Shown here piece by piece: positions 1-9,425 of a stretch of 64,000 bases of DNA. Positions within the stretch are counted from its first letter, which is position 1; each line of letters opens with the position of its first letter. This stretch comes from Aporophyla lueneburgensis. Taxonomy: Eukaryota; Arthropoda; Insecta; Lepidoptera; Noctuidae. The translations under genes were made by a program, and so were the position numbers. The stretch is from positions 9,362,001 to 9,426,000 of the forward strand of contig OW028741.1 of the NCBI GenBank assembly GCA_932294355.1. Direction: 5' to 3'. Below the pieces are notes generated by a model. The model saw only the letters and a program-made list of their open reading frames with translations. It was not told the DNA's origin and ran no database searches.

Positions 1-215
1 TTCCAGTCAAAGATCCAGTCTTAGACCATCGTTACGGGTTGTCAGCAACCCCGAAAGTCTTACCGAAGGATACCACTTTCTATGATTGGTTGTCAGACTT
101 CAATCGTATAATCCGGTAGCTAGGTTGTGGAGGTAAGGTAGACAGGTCGGCTTCTAGTCTAACCGGATCCAACTGATTACCAGTATTTTACCGCATTCTT
201 TGTATAGGCTCAACA
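1..215. repeat. Degenerate fragment of the 5S-derived SINE family
   Basis: Short stretches match the body of the SINE family seen better at 57945-58300 and 27995-28345: a GGTTGTCAG-type block, AGGTTGTGGAGGT near 133-145, and TTCTAGTCTAACC followed by CAGTATTTTAC near 150-193. The blocks are in mixed order, so this is a rearranged or composite remnant. No 5S-like head is visible here. Confidence 0.35.
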
Positions 216-416
216 GAGGTATTTCAATGCAACAGTGTCAGGACATCATTGTAATTATGAACAGTAGAGGTTTCTGATATATCCAGGGCCCACTAAACCA
301 GACTAAATTGTATCTAATTTCGAAATGAATAAGCTGCAATCGAAATTTTAGAAAAAAAATAATGAAAAAGTGTTTATTCACAAGGTTATGGTTGTTTTAC
401 AAAATATATTACTTCT
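216..416. other. AT-rich spacer, no gene seen
   Basis: AT-rich sequence without a coding frame. The part from about 380 onward (CTTCTGC followed by AAACTGTAAGGCAG across the next boundary) resembles the stretch near 39032-39062, so it may be the 3' UTR of an old minus-strand LINE. Confidence 0.4.
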
Positions 417-2137
417 GCTAAACTGTAAGGCAGTTTGTTGGCAGATCTAGCTCCTTTTTTTAATTTTTGTAATAATATTATATTGACACCTTTTCCTTTA
501 AACATATAAAACATAAACAACAAAAAACAGAGACATAAAATACGCAAGTTTTTCAACTATTATTTACAGTGAGGCTTTGTAAAAACATATCTAAGAGGTA
601 CTTACTAATTTTACTTTTAAAAACAGATGAAAAGCACTTTTGAATTTCGCATTACTGCCCGTGACTATAATAATAAATCTATGAAAGCGTCTTTACTTTG
701 TCACGATGCAACCTAACTCAGTTCTGCTGAATATTTTATTGCTGCTTTATGCATGACAACGTTTTACGTACACTGTTTGTTTTTTTTTTTTTTCAAATAT
801 TTATGGGATATGGGACTTTAATATGATATAACGGCGATATTTTTACCGGCGACATGTGTATGTACAGACGCCAGCAGGTCAAGCCACCCCAATCTGTCAA
901 ATTTTACCAATCGAAAATTAACCTTCCACTATTGTGATATAAGGTTGAAATTCTATTAAAGTTTGACAGATTGAGGTAACTTGATGTGCTGGCGTCTGTA
1001 CTTTAGAAACACCTCTGCTCAATCGTTCGGAGGAACAAGGCGTGATGTATGTGATCGAAACTATATAACCGACAACGCATTGTACTCAGCAGAAACTTGG
1101 GAAAGTTTTTATTTAGCAAATAAGTTCTATTCTGGTGGTCAGTAGATTAACTTGATTGATTGATACTAAGTAAAAGGAAGTCGGCATAGACATGCTTCAA
1201 ACTTTTTTTAAATGATGAATTAAATAATCAATTAGTAATTCAAATGAAATGTGACTGATGAGTTTGTTTTGGCCTTTCTTCTCAGAGTAGTCAGATAGGC
1301 CCCATTTAGTTTTGAAAATATGATTGACGTTTAAAATCATTTAACTTGCTTTAAAGTTAGTAACGCGAGCTCAAAAAACTACCCGTTAAATATATTTCTA
1401 TTACTTTTTCTGTTTTTACCCGTGAGAACCTGTAATTGGCTTTATGTTTCTTATACAATTGTTATCCATACGTAACAGCTGTTGGTTCTCCTATGAATAA
1501 ACAAATAAATAAATAAATAAATAGTGTATACACTAATAAATACTTTGACTTTGACTTTAAATAAAACAATTATTTAACGTAGTGATTTAAATCAAGCCAT
1601 TTACCATCATATTTTTTCAACCCTAACTACGTTATCCATACATAAAACAGAGCACTAAGGTATCAGAATTAGATCACGCCGGGATTCCTAGGTCATCGTT
1701 CGAATCACGCCCGTGTAGGCTATACAAACACACATACATATTCACATGTATGTGTTTAATCAGAGCAGAACCTAATAGTTCCAGCGTATTGCATATTGTA
1801 TACATTGCGGTCTATTGACAGAGTAACTAGTTACTGCCTCTTGTGTAAGGAGCGATGGTAGCTGAATTGTTGCTTACTTCGGCCTTTGTTTCGCAGTTCC
1901 AGTTAACAAAGGCATTCCTCTATCGAATTTCATCGGAAATCTAAACCAAATCTCGATGTTGTGAAGGATTGTCAGTATGTTTCTACGAATATGTACTACT
2001 GCCACTAATACGTTTGTTCCATCTTTCTTTGCCGTCTATATTCGGAAGGCTGTGTTCAGCAAAATGCATTTTCGGCTGCTAAACAAGTGAACAATTTGTT
2101 GCAATATTCAGAGCACAATTCCTTATTTTTAAGGTCT
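417..2137 (+). repeat. Left copy of a 1.6-1.7-kb direct repeat flanking the R1-clade element
   Basis: This segment is repeated, nearly identical and in the same orientation, at about 15549-17133. Its right end abuts the oligo(T) run (2137-2152) that is the poly(A) tail of the minus-strand R1 element. The right copy starts exactly at that element's truncated 5' end. Apart from small indels, the main difference is a 134-bp MITE present only here. It contains an older LINE-type 3' tail (AATAAA-rich, about 1430-1525). No gene is seen. The position is that of a target-site duplication, but the length is about a hundredfold too long for a usual one. Confidence 0.9.
863..1000. mobile_element. Palindromic MITE (134 bp) with TA target sites
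   Basis: The ends form an imperfect inverted repeat of about 40 bp. The left end reads TACAGACGCCAGCAGGTCAA and the right end read backwards is TACAGACGCCAGCACATCAA. Both arms carry an AATCTGTCAAA block. The element is flanked by TA on both sides, as for Tc1/mariner-class elements, and encodes nothing. The homologous site in the right repeat copy (15982-15987) reads TA-CC-TA, an apparent excision footprint. Confidence 0.85.
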
Positions 2138-2152
2138 TTTTTTTTTTTTTTT

Positions 2153-2440
2153 CAGGATGGGAAATCATCAAATGACTTCTCCCGCTCTGGGCGGAGCGGG
2201 AGGGCGTTTCAGACTTTTACTGACTAAAACCCACCCGTGTTCCATCAGTTGCCCATGTGCCAGGGTCACGGTATCTCTTTCGAACAATCACGCGACCCCG
2301 GCAGGCATCGGTCCTAGTAGACCCCTACACTGCCGCTGACATCTCTTTGAGGCGCGCGTGGAACACTACGCGCCGTCGACCCGAGCTTGGTCCTTACCGG
2401 GCGGCGAGCTACCCATTGCTCGCCACCCGCAAGCTCGCGC
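2153..2440 (-). other. R1-clade 3' UTR
   Basis: Sequence between the ORF2 stop and the poly(A) tail, shared by all copies of the family in this window. It ends, on the minus strand, with a short palindrome around CCCGCTCCGCCCAGAGCGGG just before the A-tail. That palindrome is the best marker for finding further copies. Confidence 0.8.
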
Positions 2441-3812
2441 CTACGGTGGCCGGGAGTCCGCTATCGACTCCCGACGCCCGGGGCGTCTCCTCCTGCGGCG
2501 GCTAGGGACGTGAGGGCGCAGAGACTGCCACTCCCTCACGCGCCCCGCCTCCTCCTTCGCGAGCATTACTGCTTCGCAGAAGGAGGTGACGGCCTCCCAT
2601 TCCCTCTCGCTCCGTATCATGGCTCGCACCAGGGCCGGACGCGAGAGGTCGCCGCCGCCAATCGCCCCCACGAGGACACGGCGGTGCTCCGCCCAGGCAG
2701 GGCACACCTCCACCGTATGCTCCACCGTGTCCTCCAGATGATCCTCACAATGGAAACACCCGGGCGTATCCTCCCGCTTTATCCTGAACAGGAACCCACC
2801 GAAGCACCCATGCCCGGTGAGAACCTGCGTCAGGCGGAAGGTGAGGACGCCGTGACGCCTCTCTATCCACTCCTCAAAGAGGGGACTTACCGCCGCAATT
2901 GTGGCGTGCCCAGCACTGGGTTGCGACAATCATACCCGCCATGTCGCCATGAGATCCCACCGGAGCTCTGTCCGCCGAGCCGCGATTTGTCGCGGCAGCG
3001 GAGTTTCGCCCCGGCGTTTCGCCTCCTCGCGCCACTCCCACATGTGGGCGAGGACCTTTGCCTCCAGATCCCATGGCGGCACTCCAGCGAGGAGGCTCGC
3101 CGCCTCGCAGGAGACCGTGCGGTATCCCCGGATTAACCGGATGGCCATGACCCTCTGGGCCGCACTCAACCGGCGCGCTGGGCGCAGCCTCAATGAGGGC
3201 GCCCACACCGGTGCCCCGTAGAGGGCCATGGACCGCACGACCCCCGTGTAGAGCCTCTGGCAGGAGGCGTTTGGACCTCCCAGATTGGGCAGGAGCCGCT
3301 TTAAGGCAGCCCCAGCCCGCTCCAGTCTGGGAGCCAAACGTCGGAACTGCTCGACGAAGTTCCACCGGCTGTCGAGGACAAGTCCCAGGTACTTCATCGT
3401 CAACTCGACGCCGATGTGAACCCCTCCCACCGTGAGTTGGGAACCCGCAGGTGGCGCGTTCCAAGGACCATGAAAACCCATGGCCTCGGACTTGTGCAAT
3501 GCCACCTCGAGTCCCAATTGCCGGATCCTATCGACGATTGTCGCAACCCCGCGTGTCATCAGTTCGGCTGCCGCCTCGTGCGACCTCCCCTGCGCCAGGA
3601 CCAGCGTGTCATCAGCGTAGCAAACTACGCTGACGCCGCTAGGGAGGTCGGCGCGCAGCACCCAGTCGTAACCGATGTCCCACAGATGCGGCCCCAAGAC
3701 CGATCCCTGTGGGACACCGCACGACATCTCTCGCCGGTTCCAGTCTCCCTGGTGACAGGGGTAGATGACGGCTCTATCCGTCAAGTAAGCCTCGACCACG
3801 CGACGGAGGTAG
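2441..3812 (-). pseudogene. R1-clade ORF2, C-terminal half (RT palm to CCHC)
   Basis: Reads on the minus strand from the Bel/Pao insertion point. Early in the segment come GVPQGSVLGPHLW and VVCYADDTLVLA, the RT motifs that include the catalytic YADD. Then come the LPNLGGP and LYGAPVWAP blocks of the R1 thumb region and a C-terminal CFHC...H....C zinc motif. The tail is very arginine-rich. A TGA at 2930-2932 replaces the CGA arginine codon seen in copies 42741-43730 and 54541-55586. The stop near 2441 is the shared natural end of ORF2. A pseudogene because of the internal stop and the insertion. Confidence 0.9.
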
Positions 3813-3817
3813 GTCGG

Positions 3818-4483
3818 TGTACGCTGCCAGACTAGACCTCACAATACGATTTCTAATGCGCAGTGGAAGTGTGATAATCGTGGGGCTCTAGAGACAAGAA
3901 GTGGCTAGCGAAACTAGTCCGCCGTACGCGGAGCAGACAATACAAGTACAATTCAAGTGAAGACGCAATACAATTAACAAATGACTCACCTACAATACAA
4001 CAAAAGAATTTACCTGGTGGTTGAAGGACACTGCTTCTGGGGTTACCTGGAGTTATGTATGTAAGTGAGTGTATATGTATCGTGTTGTGACGTTACAAGT
4101 ATTCTTCAGGTTACAATCCGCTGCAATAAGGCTGGAGGCAATCACAGCATGCGGTCTTCAAATCACTCGTTCCCAATAGCGTCACTTTGCTTAACCTTCA
4201 AACTATTTAAACAAGATATATCCAAAATCAACCCGTATTATTTCACCAAGATAGGGGTTATTAACACAAACAACTGGGTCATGACCTGTTGTCCACCAAA
4301 ACGACCGGGGTAAGGGATTACTTTACAAAAGATCACGAGATACAAGCGGCGACATGCTTTCCTTGTTCAAGCGGCAAATCAAAAGAGTCAAGTGTCAAAA
4401 TCAAACTGTCAAGTCAGATGTCATTCCGTTCGGGCGGCGCGTTCCGAAGGCGCATAGAGTAACAAAGTGTTCGGTCCGAAACA
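3818..4483 (-). repeat. Bel/Pao 3' LTR
   Basis: 666 bp, bounded by TGTACGCTGCC and GGTCCGAAACA. Nearly identical to 12858-13527 except for about five scattered substitutions and one divergent block (about 4345-4395). On the element strand the internal side carries a purine-rich run (CCGGGGGGGTAGA, minus strand of 4484-4496), a plausible polypurine tract priming plus-strand synthesis. Confidence 0.93.
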
Positions 4484-4932
4484 TCTACCCCCCCGGACGA
4501 GCCTTCCCGTCCGCTAATCACTTGGCAATCCCGACAAGGTTGCGTTTTATCAGTCCACCTGACGCGCTGCTGGAGGATGTGCAAATACTCCAAGCTCCAA
4601 CGCTTCCAAAAACTCTGAGCGAGCTGCTGCACCAACTGAAACCGCGATAGCTAATTTTGGCTCACATCGACAAAAGGGTGCTCCGGCAGGGTGACAAGTG
4701 GCTGTCAAATCAAAAAATGGCCCGGGGCCTCCAAGTCGTTCGGGTCCGAAGACAGCGGGCACAATGGACACGAGTTCAATACAGCTTCAAAACGGCAAAA
4801 TACCGTAGCTAACTCCTTAAAGGTGAGAACGGTGTCTCCCAACAATCTGCGCCAGAGTCCCTGTGCCGCTTTCACCACGGCCTCAAAAATACCCCCCCAA
4901 TGGGGGCAGGCTGGCGGATCAAACAATAACAA
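4414..4932 (-). pseudogene. Bel/Pao integrase C-terminal region remnant
   Basis: Minus-strand reading gives FDPPACPHWGGIFEAVVKAA followed by LLGDTVLTFKEL and PLSSDPNDLEAPGHFLI. This is the conserved block after the catalytic core of Bel/Pao integrases. Below it is a degenerate stretch reaching the LTR. The catalytic DDE core that should precede it is missing. The junction with upstream pol is a CAA-rich filler at about 4920-4958. Confidence 0.8.
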
Positions 4933-5216
4933 ACAACAAACAACAACAACAATTTAACCAAATGGCCCTCCTGAGGCAACAAAAGGGGGTGACGGACCCC
5001 ATAAGGAAGGCTAGAGTGCCTCAACCGTCAACAACCAAACAACAAAAGACCCGTATGGTCCAAAAAGGGGTTCAACTTACTAACGGCTCCCGACAATATC
5101 CAAAACTCTCGCTGCAGAATGGCCAACAGCGCATTGCAACCGGCATGCGAGTTCTTAATGTGACGATCAGTCACCAACAATTCAACAACAACAAACAACA
5201 ATTCAACAATTTGTCG
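4933..5216 (-). pseudogene. Bel/Pao integrase zinc-binding remnant bounded by CAA-rich filler
   Basis: On the minus strand a short stretch reads DRHIKNSHAGCNALLAILQR then FWILSGA, matching the start of the Bel/Pao integrase HHCC domain. It is out of frame with its neighbours and flanked by low-complexity CAA tracts at 4920-4958, 5026-5046 and 5174-5216. The sequence between the zinc-binding start and the C-terminal block is not recognisable, so most of the integrase core has been lost. Confidence 0.65.
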
Positions 5217-5960
5217 AGGGAGCTAAATCGACTCAACAAAAAATCAGGGTCCTTCGTTCTAACAGCGAGCACCTTGAGCCCGGGTAAAGGACCCGACATC
5301 AAGACTGGCGATCGAGGCCAATCATCCTCGGGGTGAGTCAGCCAGTCTGGTTCCCACCATAGGGGGTAAGCAAACAGGCGGGGTGCCATGCACTCACGTG
5401 AGGCCACGGCACCTGGGTTCAAATCTCCAGGCACGTGCCTCCAAATCAAAGGCGTATCAAAATTTTGAATCTGGGACACTCGGTACGCAACAAAGACCTC
5501 CAAAGAGTGGACGGACGTCTTCAACCAACATAAAACAATTTGACTGTCCGTCCAGGCGTAAGAAACCCGAATGTCCACAGTTCCACCCAAAGTGCCCCTG
5601 ACAATTCTAACTTAGGGATGGTCAGTGCCGTCCGGAGGGGGGCCACCTTGCTCTTGGCCAAGACCAGTGACAAATTCACCTGGCCTGTGCGCAGACGGTG
5701 CGCAGACAAACAACAGCTGCATAACCGTGCGAAGACGCATTACAAACAAGGGTAGCAGTGTAGCTCCCAGGGGGGAGGATAGCGCGGGGTAACACGACCT
5801 CGTTGACTGCAGGGAGTGCGGATACAAATTGGAGCCAATCTTCCAACAGGGTTTCCCGAATTGGCTCGTCCCAGCCAAGTCCCGCAGTCCAAAGGCGCTC
5901 AAGAAAACAATTTTGCCCAAAACAATACAAACAAACAACAAAACAATAGACAAAAGGCAA
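5217..5960 (-). pseudogene. Bel/Pao RT tail and RNase H remnant
   Basis: Three overlapping minus-strand frames together show the usual Bel/Pao order. First is GLGWDEPIRETLLEDWLQFV (end of RT/connection), then a region ending AAVVCLR. Next is LAKSKVAPLRTALTIPKLEL, then YAWTDSQIVLCWLK and WRHVPGDLNPGAVASR of RNase H. The frame changes mean at least two frameshifts. Fingers and palm of the RT are absent: protease sequence joins the RT tail directly through CAA-rich filler at about 5926-5961. Confidence 0.82.
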
Positions 5961-6110
5961 CCCTGGGCTCCTATGTCCATAATGACACGGACCACAACAG
6001 AGTCCCCCGTGGGCCCCCAGACCTGACCGATGCCGTTGGCAACAAAACCGTGTCGATCTGAGGGGTACCTTAGCGGGGCAGGCGCCAATGTCCTAACAAT
6101 GCCTGGGCGG
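5961..6110 (-). pseudogene. Bel/Pao aspartic protease remnant
   Basis: Minus-strand frame with VWGPTGDSVVVRVIMDIGAQ, which resembles the Bel/Pao protease active-site strand, where a D-x-G-S/A motif follows a V-R-A/V-L segment. Here it reads DIGA. It lies just downstream of gag but in a different frame, and is cut off by the filler-marked deletion. Too short to be functional. Confidence 0.6.
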
Positions 6111-7463
6111 CGACCGATCGCCGCACCCAGGCCCAAGTCTTTCCCGACGAGGATGGAATTCAAACTCCTCGTCCGCGCGGTGTCCCGAGCCACGCGCCAT
6201 CGCTGGATGGGCATATCCCACCGGAGGCCTGAATGGCGGGGGGCGTGACTCCAACCGGGGACGTTCCGCCAAAAGAGGGGAGGGCAGGCGGTGCTGGTCT
6301 GGCCAGCGGTGCCTAGCAACAATTGCGTAATCGCCTTTACGCGGGGAGACCAAATGGCAGTCGCGCGGCTCCAGATCAACTTGCGCGGGGGGTGGAGTGC
6401 GGCGCTCAAAATTGCGGGCCTCTCCCCGGTTCTTAACCGGCGAGGCAGAAGCCCGGTGACTAACTCCATGGTACCCCCCCGTACGCGAACCTTCATCAGA
6501 GGCTGGTCTGCCAGCGTGGTTCGTGTTAGCGCACAATATGTCCAAATGGGACCCCCCACAAATTCTACAAGGGCGGGGGTTGGGGCAGTCCCGATGGAAG
6601 TGAGCCCCCAAACAAGAGAAACACATGCGGCGTGCATTGGCAATTCGGCGGCGGGCACTCACGTGCAATTTCAAAAAGGCCGCGCAAGTTGCCATGCCAT
6701 GCCCCATGTCCCTACAAAACTCACAACCGAGACGACTCTGGGTGCCAGCAAAACGAGCGGCGGGGCGACCATCAACAGGCCCGCGAGCCCTAGTCTGTCC
6801 CTGGTCTCGTGGCCGGGAAGACGGCTGGCATGACTCAGTGGCAACGCCAGAGTTGTCCACAAACCGACACTCATCCTCCAAAAATTGGACGAGGTCATCA
6901 AATGGGGGGAGATGTGTAACACTATCCCCACCATACTTTTGCTCGAAACGAGCCCTCAAATCGGCAGGAAGCCGTTGCAGCACAACATGCACCAAAGGGT
7001 AAGACCATTGGTCCACCGGCAAGTCCAATCGCTTTAAAGCGTTGGTCGCTACCACCAACGGGTTCAACAGGTCAGTACGCAATGCTGACAAACTAGTAAT
7101 GACCGGTAACCCCAAAATCAATTCAATATGAACGTCAGCTAAACAACGTTTATTTTGGTACCGCTGGGTGAGAAGTGCCAAAGCGGTAGGGTAGGCTGAG
7201 TCAGTCAACGACAGATGCTGTACCAAGGCTCGGGCCTCACCTTCCAGGACAGACAGCAAATAGGCCAACTTTTGGGCGGGTCTGAGGTCCGAGCGTGCAT
7301 CAACCAAACTTGCAAACAGGTTTTGGAAACCGTATCAGTGGTCCGAACGACCGTCAAAATGTGGCAGTTCCAAAGTAGGCAATCTAGTCAATAGTCCGAG
7401 ACCTGAAACAACCGAGGTCTCCGGCTTGACCTGGACAGGTGTCCGGCACAGCAATATTTCCAT
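6093..7463 (-). pseudogene. Bel/Pao gag with three zinc knuckles, one nonsense codon
   Basis: The frame can be read from an ATG at 7463 to a stop at 6093. It has the capsid-like DUF1759-type region (AQKLAYLLSVLEGEARALVQ) and then three Cys/His motifs: CEFCRDMGHGMATC, CFSCLGAHFHRDC and CRICGGSHLDILC. A TGA at 7335-7337 lies where the family has a codon before YGFQNLFASL. The pol remnant lies in another frame, whereas intact Bel/Pao elements usually have one long gag-pol frame, so a frameshift near 6093 is likely. Structural protein of virus-like particles, now inactive. Confidence 0.88.
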
Positions 7464-8065
7464 GTGTATGTCATTGCACAAACAATACAATTCAAATAAA
7501 CCAAATAATCAAATAACAAAGTTCAATCAATCAATTATAAAATAACTACAAGCAAACAATCAAACTACCAAACTGACTAATCAGCAACTCAAGAAATAAC
7601 AATATATTGGTTTCAATTCAATTCAACAATAAACTTTTATTTTAATTCAAACCCAATATCAACGTTCAAAATTCTGTTTCATATTCAATTCAAATATTCA
7701 AATTCTATCCAATTCCAAATGTTAAGTTCACAAACCACTGTGTCAAAGGTACAACAATAATAAACCTTTAATTCCAATTTAAAACAATGGTAATACTCAA
7801 AATTCCAATTTCAAATATTAATTTTCACAAACAACCATGTCAATGGTACAAACTCAATATTTTAATGTCTTCCTGACATTCAACAGAGGTCAGACACAAA
7901 CAAGGGGTTGTAACATAGCCCAATTCATTCAACTCTACTAGCTTTTTTCCTTTGTGGGTAGACATAGAACTAACATACATTTTTGTGTGCTCTTGATAAA
8001 ATAAATTTAAAATATAGTAATATATATTATTTAATGAAATAAATCAGTTCATTTTATATTAGACC
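7464..8065 (-). other. Bel/Pao leader, AT- and CAA-rich, no gene
   Basis: Untranslated leader of the LTR element between gag and the inserted LINE. It is full of CAAT and ATTCAA words on the plus strand. The filler tracts at the pol deletion junctions look like pieces of this composition. No open frame of interest. Confidence 0.6.
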
Positions 8066-8135
8066 CCCCCACACACGCTGTCTATTGTTATCAAGTCTGT
8101 GGTACCTGTTTCTCGTTCACTTTCACACACACAAT

Positions 8136-8915
8136 ATGGACACTAAACTTGCTGCCAGCATGGAGGATCTCGAGCAGTTGTTTTGCTCCCGGATGAAGGA
8201 ATACGAAGCAAAATTGCAGTAGGCTACCACTGGTACCACTTCACCTTCACCAGATATTGCTTCCATTGCACGTGAGTTCTCCGAGTTTAAGCTGTTTGTC
8301 TGTCAAGCACTCTCCACGTTAAAAACTCAAATTGATCTGCTGGCTGCTGGGTTTGATAGGCATGAAACCATCATGCGAAGAAAAGTCCTGCTGTTCCATG
8401 GTGTCCCAGAGAAGGACAATGAAAAGTTACTCGACGTGGTCCACCACATCATATCCAACCAAATTAAGTTGACAGAGGTATGTAAGGACAAGAATGTTAT
8501 CCATGTTTGTCATAGACTCGGATTCTCACAGCAAAAGGCCCGACCCATACTAGTACGATTCTTCAAAATGGAGCACCGGCAACTGGTGTGGGAAAGCAAG
8601 AAAGCTCTCAAGGGTACCGGGATCACCATCTCCGAGTTCTTGACACAAATTCGGCATCGTGTGTTTGCAGCAGCTCGTAAGCATTTCGGTATGCCAAATT
8701 GTTGGTCCATGGAAGGCAAGATTGTTGTTATTTGCCCAGACAAATCCCGCCGAAAGATCGAAACGGCAGGCGAACTTCACAATCTGATAGCCAAATTCCC
8801 GTCTTGTTCAGTCGACACCGAGGATTCTGCACAATCTGAAGAACCCGTATCTCCTAAAGCGGCAACTTTGGATACTCCTGCTAAGAGAACGAGAAAGACG
8901 CGTCTGCGCAAGTAA
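8136..8915 (+). pseudogene. LINE ORF1 protein (coiled coil, RRM, C-terminal domain), one nonsense codon
   Basis: The frame runs from ATG at 8136 to a stop at 8915, about 259 codons, with one in-frame TAG at 8220-8222 after a CAG. Downstream of it is a heptad-like segment (FKLFVCQALSTLKTQIDLLA). Then comes an RRM-like part starting RKVLLFHGVPEKD and an L1-ORF1-like C-terminal domain (FGMPNCWSMEGKIVVICPDK). The tail is basic (AKRTRKTRLRK). Such proteins bind the element RNA as trimers. An internal ATG at 8373 gives an open 180-residue frame with the RRM and CTD but no coiled coil. Confidence 0.8.
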
Positions 8916-9425
8916 CACTTTCGTCATTGTTTTTGTTAGTCCATTTACTGCACAACTTCTCAACTTGGCCGTTTTGCATGTCAATAATCTTCATGGGCCG
9001 GTATTTAAAAAGTAATATAATTAGCGTCTCACTTCTAATCATTTTACTTTTCACTTTTATTAGTGCCGGTATGTACGTAAACTTTTATTAGAGGAGTCTA
9101 AAGATCTTATGTCAAAATTGACAGTATGACGGATGTTAATGTCAGTTTCACAGCTCCTACCTATTCGCCTGTGTCGCGTTCCATTCTACGTACATACAGT
9201 GCGATGTTTACATTACATTTTTTTATTTTTTTTTTTCATTCTGTTGTGTAACTTGGTTTACTATTGTAAAATTTCTACCAATATACCAGCGAGTGGGGGA
9301 GGTTTTTCTCAAAGGAAAATCTATAGTAATTAGTGTAATTTGTTTTGTATTTAAGTTATTATATTACTCTTGTAGTTTAAATATTTATATTATTTTTATA
9401 TTAATATTATAATTTTAGTATATTT
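8916..9425 (+). other. Spacer between ORF1 and ORF2 of the LINE
   Basis: About 510 bp of AT-rich sequence with T-runs and no conserved frame. The very long separation means ORF2 is not translated by overlap or simple termination-reinitiation at the ORF1 stop. How ORF2 is expressed is not visible. Confidence 0.6.

Noticed and set aside
1675..1725. tRNA gene or SINE promoter at CGTTCGAATCACGCCC
   Set aside because: Only a B-box-like word is present; no A box or foldable cloverleaf was found.
2157..3835. Plus-strand frames over the R1 element (for example 2387-3136) as genes
   Set aside because: They are antisense shadows of the GC-rich R1 ORF2. The minus strand carries all RT and zinc motifs.
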